Source of the DNA: an uncultured Collinsella sp.
GTDB taxonomy: Bacteria; Actinomycetota; Coriobacteriia; Coriobacteriales; Coriobacteriaceae
Direction of reading: 5' to 3'
DNA: 44,468 bases
NCBI GenBank assembly: GCA_958427145.1
Contig: CAUAAZ010000017.1
Coordinates: forward strand, 1 to 44,468
The position numbers were made by a program, and so were the translations under genes. The first letter of the stretch is position 1, and each line of letters opens with the position of its first letter. The notes below the pieces were generated by a model. That model was not told the DNA's origin and searched no databases. It was given only the letters and a program-made list of their open reading frames with translations. Of the stretch, positions 41,127 through 44,468 are shown in pieces.

Positions 41127-43487
41127 ATGGATGCCGCAGCCCGTATCGCCCATGATTCCACCCTCCAGCCGTTTTCGGAGATGGAGCACTATAAGCATGC
41201 CGATGAGCTGCCACCCGAGATTATGGCGGACAGCTACGACAAGCTGGAGCGCCTGTGCCTCAAATATATGAATGAGGATGACTTCTCCAAGGTGGAGCAG
41301 GCCTACTGCTTTGCCGCCGAGAAGCACTGCAACCAAAAGCGCCGCTCGGGCGAGATGTACATTAACCATCCCGTCGAGGTTGCCATCATTCTGGCCGACC
41401 TCAAGATGGACTGCGATGTGGTGTGCGCCGCGCTGCTGCACGATACCGTCGAGGATACCGAGACCTCGCTTACCGATGTTTCCGGCCTGTTTGGCGAAAC
41501 CGTGGCAGAACTCGTCGACGGCGTGACCAAGCTTACCAACATCGAAGTCGACAGCATGGACGAGAAGCAGGCCCTCACGCTGCGCAAGATGTTCCTTGCC
41601 ATGTCCAAGGACATTCGCGTCATCATCGTCAAGCTCGCCGACCGCCTGCATAACATGCGCACGCTTGCCGCCCTGCGCGAGGACCGCCGTCTGTTTAAGG
41701 CGCGCGAGACCATGGACGTATACGCGCCTCTGGCCGACCGCCTGGGCATGAGCTCTATCAAGTGGGAGCTCGAGGACCTGTCCTTCTTCTACTTGGAGCC
41801 CGATGCCTACCAGCGCATCGCGCGCATGGTAGCCGAGTCGCGCGAGGTTCGCGAGCGTTATCTGGCCGAGACCATCAAGACGCTCACCGATGAGCTCAAT
41901 CGCATTGGTCTTGAGGGCTTTCAGATCAACGGTCGTTCCAAGCACTATTGGTCCATCTATCAAAAGATGAAGCGCAAGGGCAAGGAGTTCTCCGAGATTT
42001 ACGACCTGGTGGCGCTGCGCGTCATCACTCATTCGGTGCGCGATTGCTATTCCACGCTTGGTGCCGTGCATACCTTGTGGCATCCCATGCCCGGTCGCTT
42101 CAAAGACTATATCGCCATGCCCAAGGTCAATAACTACCAGTCGCTCCATACGACGGTTATCGGCCCAACGGCCCGCCCGCTCGAGATTCAGATTCGAACC
42201 TATGAGATGCACGAGCAGGCCGAGTACGGCATCGCCGCCCACTGGCTCTATAAGAAGTCGGGCGGATCGTCTGCGTCTAAGACCAATGATGCCCAGCGTC
42301 TAGACGACCAGATTAACTGGCTCAAACATTCGCTCGATTGGGCTGCGTCTGACGAGATCACCGACGCCAAGGAATACCTGCACTCGCTGAAGGTCGACTT
42401 GTTTGACCAGGAGATTTTTGTCTTTACGCCCAAGGGCGAGGTCATGGCGCTTCGTGCTGGCTCTACACCGCTCGACTTTGCCTACGCCGTTCATACCGAG
42501 GTCGGCAATCACTGCGTCGGCGCCAAGATCAACGGTGCGGTGGCGCCGCTTACGCACGAGATCAAGACGGGCGACCGCGTTGAAATCCTGACCAACAAGA
42601 GCTCCAAGCCGTCGCGTGATTGGCTCAAGATCGTCAAGACGCCTTCGGCCAAGTCAAAGATCCGCCGTTATTTCGCCGCTGCGACCAAAGACGATGACGC
42701 TGCCGCCGGTCGCGATATACTGGCCAAGGACCTGCGCAAACGCGGGTATGGCATCTCTACGCCGCGATCCACGCGTGCGCTCAACGCCGTGGCGGAGCAG
42801 TTTAACTACAAACAGCTCGAGGACCTGTTCGCAGCCGTTGGCGCGGGCAAAGTCGCCCCACGTGCCGTGGGTAACAAGGTCGAGCAAATTTTGGACCCCA
42901 AGCCCGAGGAACAGGTCACCAAGGCCGAGGCTATCGCCGAGGTCGTGAAACAGCCGGCTCGAGGCTCCAACCGCAAGCCGCAAAAGCGTGGCAAGAGCGC
43001 AAGTAACGGCATTATCGTCAAGGGCGAGAGCAACAGCGGCCTGCTGGTCCGTCTGGCGCATTGCTGCAATCCGGTGACGGGCGACGATATCGTCGGCTTC
43101 ATCACGCGCGGCCGAGGTGTCTCGGTGCATCGTGCCAACTGCCCCAACGTCAAAGGCCTCATGGAGCACCCCGAGCGCATGATTGACGTGGAGTGGGACG
43201 GTGCTGCCGATACGCTTTTCCAGGTCGAGATTGTGGTCGAGTGCCTGGATCGTATGGGTCTACTCAAGGACGTCACCATCGCCATTGGCGATGCGGGCGG
43301 CAATATCCTTTCTGCCGCCACGTCGACCAACCGCGAGGGTATTGCAACCCTGCGCTTTATGGTCGAGATCTCGGACGCGAGTGGTCTGGATCCGCTGCTG
43401 GCCTCTATCAGCAGCGTTGACTCGGTCTACGACGCGCGCCGTTTGATGCCTGGCGAGGGCGGGGCTCAGCTCAAGCGTCGCGTATAG
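41127..43487 (+). CDS. rel: bifunctional (p)ppGpp synthetase/hydrolase
   Basis: A 786-residue Rel enzyme of the stringent response. In order: HD hydrolase (about 60-200, HDTVED and LADRLHNMRT), synthetase (about 250-375, with RSKHYWSIYQKM), TGS (about 415-480), zinc-finger/helical region (AHCCNPVTGDDIVGF, near 645) and C-terminal ACT. The synthetase carries RFKD near 324, the RxKD form of bifunctional enzymes, not the EFDD of synthesis-only RelA. Both activities should therefore be intact. GAAGGGG precedes ATG 41127. It is probably co-transcribed with the recJ fusion. Confidence 0.95.
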   Translation: MDAAARIAHDSTLQPFSEMEHYKHADELPPEIMADSYDKLERLCLKYMNEDDFSKVEQAYCFAAEKHCNQKRRSGEMYINHPVEVAIILADLKMDCDVVCAALLHDTVEDTETSLTDVSGLFGETVAELVDGVTKLTNIEVDSMDEKQALTLRKMFLAMSKDIRVIIVKLADRLHNMRTLAALREDRRLFKARETMDVYAPLADRLGMSSIKWELEDLSFFYLEPDAYQRIARMVAESREVRERYLAETIKTLTDELNRIGLEGFQINGRSKHYWSIYQKMKRKGKEFSEIYDLVALRVITHSVRDCYSTLGAVHTLWHPMPGRFKDYIAMPKVNNYQSLHTTVIGPTARPLEIQIRTYEMHEQAEYGIAAHWLYKKSGGSSASKTNDAQRLDDQINWLKHSLDWAASDEITDAKEYLHSLKVDLFDQEIFVFTPKGEVMALRAGSTPLDFAYAVHTEVGNHCVGAKINGAVAPLTHEIKTGDRVEILTNKSSKPSRDWLKIVKTPSAKSKIRRYFAAATKDDDAAAGRDILAKDLRKRGYGISTPRSTRALNAVAEQFNYKQLEDLFAAVGAGKVAPRAVGNKVEQILDPKPEEQVTKAEAIAEVVKQPARGSNRKPQKRGKSASNGIIVKGESNSGLLVRLAHCCNPVTGDDIVGFITRGRGVSVHRANCPNVKGLMEHPERMIDVEWDGAADTLFQVEIVVECLDRMGLLKDVTIAIGDAGGNILSAATSTNREGIATLRFMVEISDASGLDPLLASISSVDSVYDARRLMPGEGGAQLKRRV

Positions 43488-43526
43488 GCGCGACGAACGC
43501 GCGACAGTAATGATATTGGCTACGTT

Positions 43527-43548
43527 CGAGGCATCGTTTGATGCCTCG
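43527..43548 (+). promoter_or_regulatory. hairpin between rel and the MBL-fold gene
   Basis: CGAGGCATC (43527-43535) pairs perfectly with GATGCCTCG (43540-43548) around a GTTT loop, followed by ACGTTTAT. It lies 10 bp before the ribosome site of the next gene and may be a weak terminator or attenuator. Confidence 0.5.
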
Positions 43549-43573
43549 ACGTTTATAGAAGGAGGGCGTACGC

Positions 43574-44257
43574 ATGGACGCTACGGCTTTGGATTTAACC
43601 CCCCGGGGTACGGCTTCGATTGAGGCGCTTGTAAACGGCCCCATCCAGACCAACAGTTACGCCGTGATTTCGAGTGGCGAATGCTTGATTATCGATCCCG
43701 CTTGGGAAGGTGAGAGCCTCGTTGCGCATATCCGAGCCGAACACCCTGATGCGCATGTGCTCGGTTCCGTTTGTACGCACGGTCACGCCGATCATGTTGG
43801 CGGTGTCGCTGGAGTTCGTGCCGCCGTTGGCGTTGACGCCCTGTACGAGCTGTGCGGCAAGGACGCAGCTGTGCCGCATGCGAATATCGAGGAACAGCGA
43901 GCGATGTGGGGCATTGAGACGCCCGATCCGGGCGAGCCGACGCGGCTGCTTGCCGAGGGCGATACCATTGAACTGGGTGACATTTGCCTGCAGGTTATCG
44001 AGGTGCCCGGGCATACGCCGGGCGGCATCGTTCTATTTGCCGCAACAGAGCAGGGAAATATCGCTTTCGTGGGGGACACGCTCTTTCCTGGCAGCCACGG
44101 CCGTACCGACCTTTCCGGCGGAGACGAGGCGGCGATTCTGCGCTCGCTCTCCAAGCTCGCCCGGCTTCTCCCGCCCGATACCGTTTGCCTAACCGGCCAT
44201 GGCGATTCGACCACTGTGGCACGCGAGCTTATGCAGAACCCTTTCATGCAGATGTAG
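43574..44257 (+). CDS. metallo-beta-lactamase-fold hydrolase (glyoxalase II-like)
   Basis: A 227-residue MBL-fold enzyme with the metal motifs HGHADH (69-74), GHTPGG (about 152-157), GDTLF and GHGDSTT. Such small proteins are hydroxyacylglutathione-hydrolase-like thioesterases or related hydrolases; a gene of this type often follows rel in Gram-positives. AAGGAGGG lies 7 nt before ATG 43574. Substrate unknown; the organism probably lacks glutathione, so a different thiol is likely. Confidence 0.88.
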   Translation: MDATALDLTPRGTASIEALVNGPIQTNSYAVISSGECLIIDPAWEGESLVAHIRAEHPDAHVLGSVCTHGHADHVGGVAGVRAAVGVDALYELCGKDAAVPHANIEEQRAMWGIETPDPGEPTRLLAEGDTIELGDICLQVIEVPGHTPGGIVLFAATEQGNIAFVGDTLFPGSHGRTDLSGGDEAAILRSLSKLARLLPPDTVCLTGHGDSTTVARELMQNPFMQM

Positions 44258-44310
44258 CTTTGTAGTCAGCTTCTGAAGCACGAGAAGCGTCCAAACGTCA
44301 AGCTATTTTT

Positions 44311-44361
44311 CCCCAACGGGTCAATTTCGTAGGGCAAACGGTCAAAAAAGTCTGTTTGGGG
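44311..44361. repeat. long-loop inverted repeat downstream of the MBL-fold gene
   Basis: CCCCAAC (44311-44317) and GTTTGGGG (44354-44361) pair across a 36-bp AT-richer loop containing CGGTCAAAAAAGTC. It lies in the gap (44258-44421) before the terminal terminator. Its role is unknown. Confidence 0.3.
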
Positions 44362-44421
44362 TTGATTTCCGATCTCAGCCGAACACTTTGAGCGGATAGG
44401 CCGTTCCCGCAGCTAGCCGAA

Positions 44422-44458
44422 CGCCCCCGCGGCCCCTCCTGGGGTCCGGGGGCGCCGT
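44422..44458. terminator. terminator near the right window edge
   Basis: CGCCCCC (44422-44428) pairs with GGGGGCG (44448-44454), with inner GG/CC and CCCC/GGGG helices and small bulges, followed by CCGTTTT. It could serve the MBL-fold gene or a convergent gene beyond the edge. Confidence 0.7.
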
Positions 44459-44468
44459 TTTCCCAGTT

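Overview
The window is high-GC Gram-positive DNA that looks like the chromosome of a gut Coriobacteriia species, probably Collinsella. Three things point there: an LPXTG-type surface protein, an electron-bifurcating-type FAD lactate dehydrogenase/EtfAB operon, and a single-chain PurL in a GC-rich background. The genus rests on gene content and style, not on a marker gene. No rRNA, tRNA, IS element or CRISPR array was recognised.

Left edge (1-860): an AT-richer, eroded-looking stretch holding the 3' end of a membrane protein, a small possibly frameshifted ORF, a strong stem-loop and a tandem 28-bp repeat. Next (861-6479, minus) comes a three-gene set: TerB-N/TerB-C protein, BrxD-like (DUF2791) P-loop ATPase and BrxHI/Lhr-like DEVH helicase. 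It lacks the other BREX genes and is the best candidate here for a poorly described, defence-like DNA-processing system. A DUF554 membrane protein follows.

7403-10609 (minus) is a compact surface-protein operon: a small nuclease-fold-like protein, a single-TM extracellular protein, a WxL-like protein, a tiny LPXTG-like (LAQTG) protein and a Cys-rich secreted protein. It resembles the csc/WxL clusters of Firmicutes. Divergent from it is a FAD-oxidase/EtfB/ferredoxin-EtfA operon (10956-14581) for lactate-type oxidation. Then come an HD hydrolase, azlCD, a KdgT permease, a GGDEF membrane protein, a DMT exporter, purL, a CPA2 antiporter, a BaiA-like short-chain dehydrogenase and homoserine dehydrogenase.

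28568-34865 (plus) is a complete branched-chain amino acid ABC transporter with two tandem paralogous binding lipoproteins, then livH-livM-livG-livF. A strong hairpin pair separates the binding-protein genes from the permease genes. It is followed by cutC with a GalT/HIT-like gene, a BASS transporter (minus), a RecJ-RecQ-type fusion, a bifunctional rel (ppGpp) gene and a metallo-beta-lactamase-fold hydrolase.

Non-coding structure stands out in several gaps. There is a four-unit 62-bp tandem array with alternating inverted arms (25679-25926) and a 22-bp-arm inverted repeat (34914-34982). Two places carry a related AACC(A/T)GTC..TTTTTGG motif (811-862 and 3389-3421). Rho-independent terminators are clear after livF, purL, hom, kdgT and at the right end.
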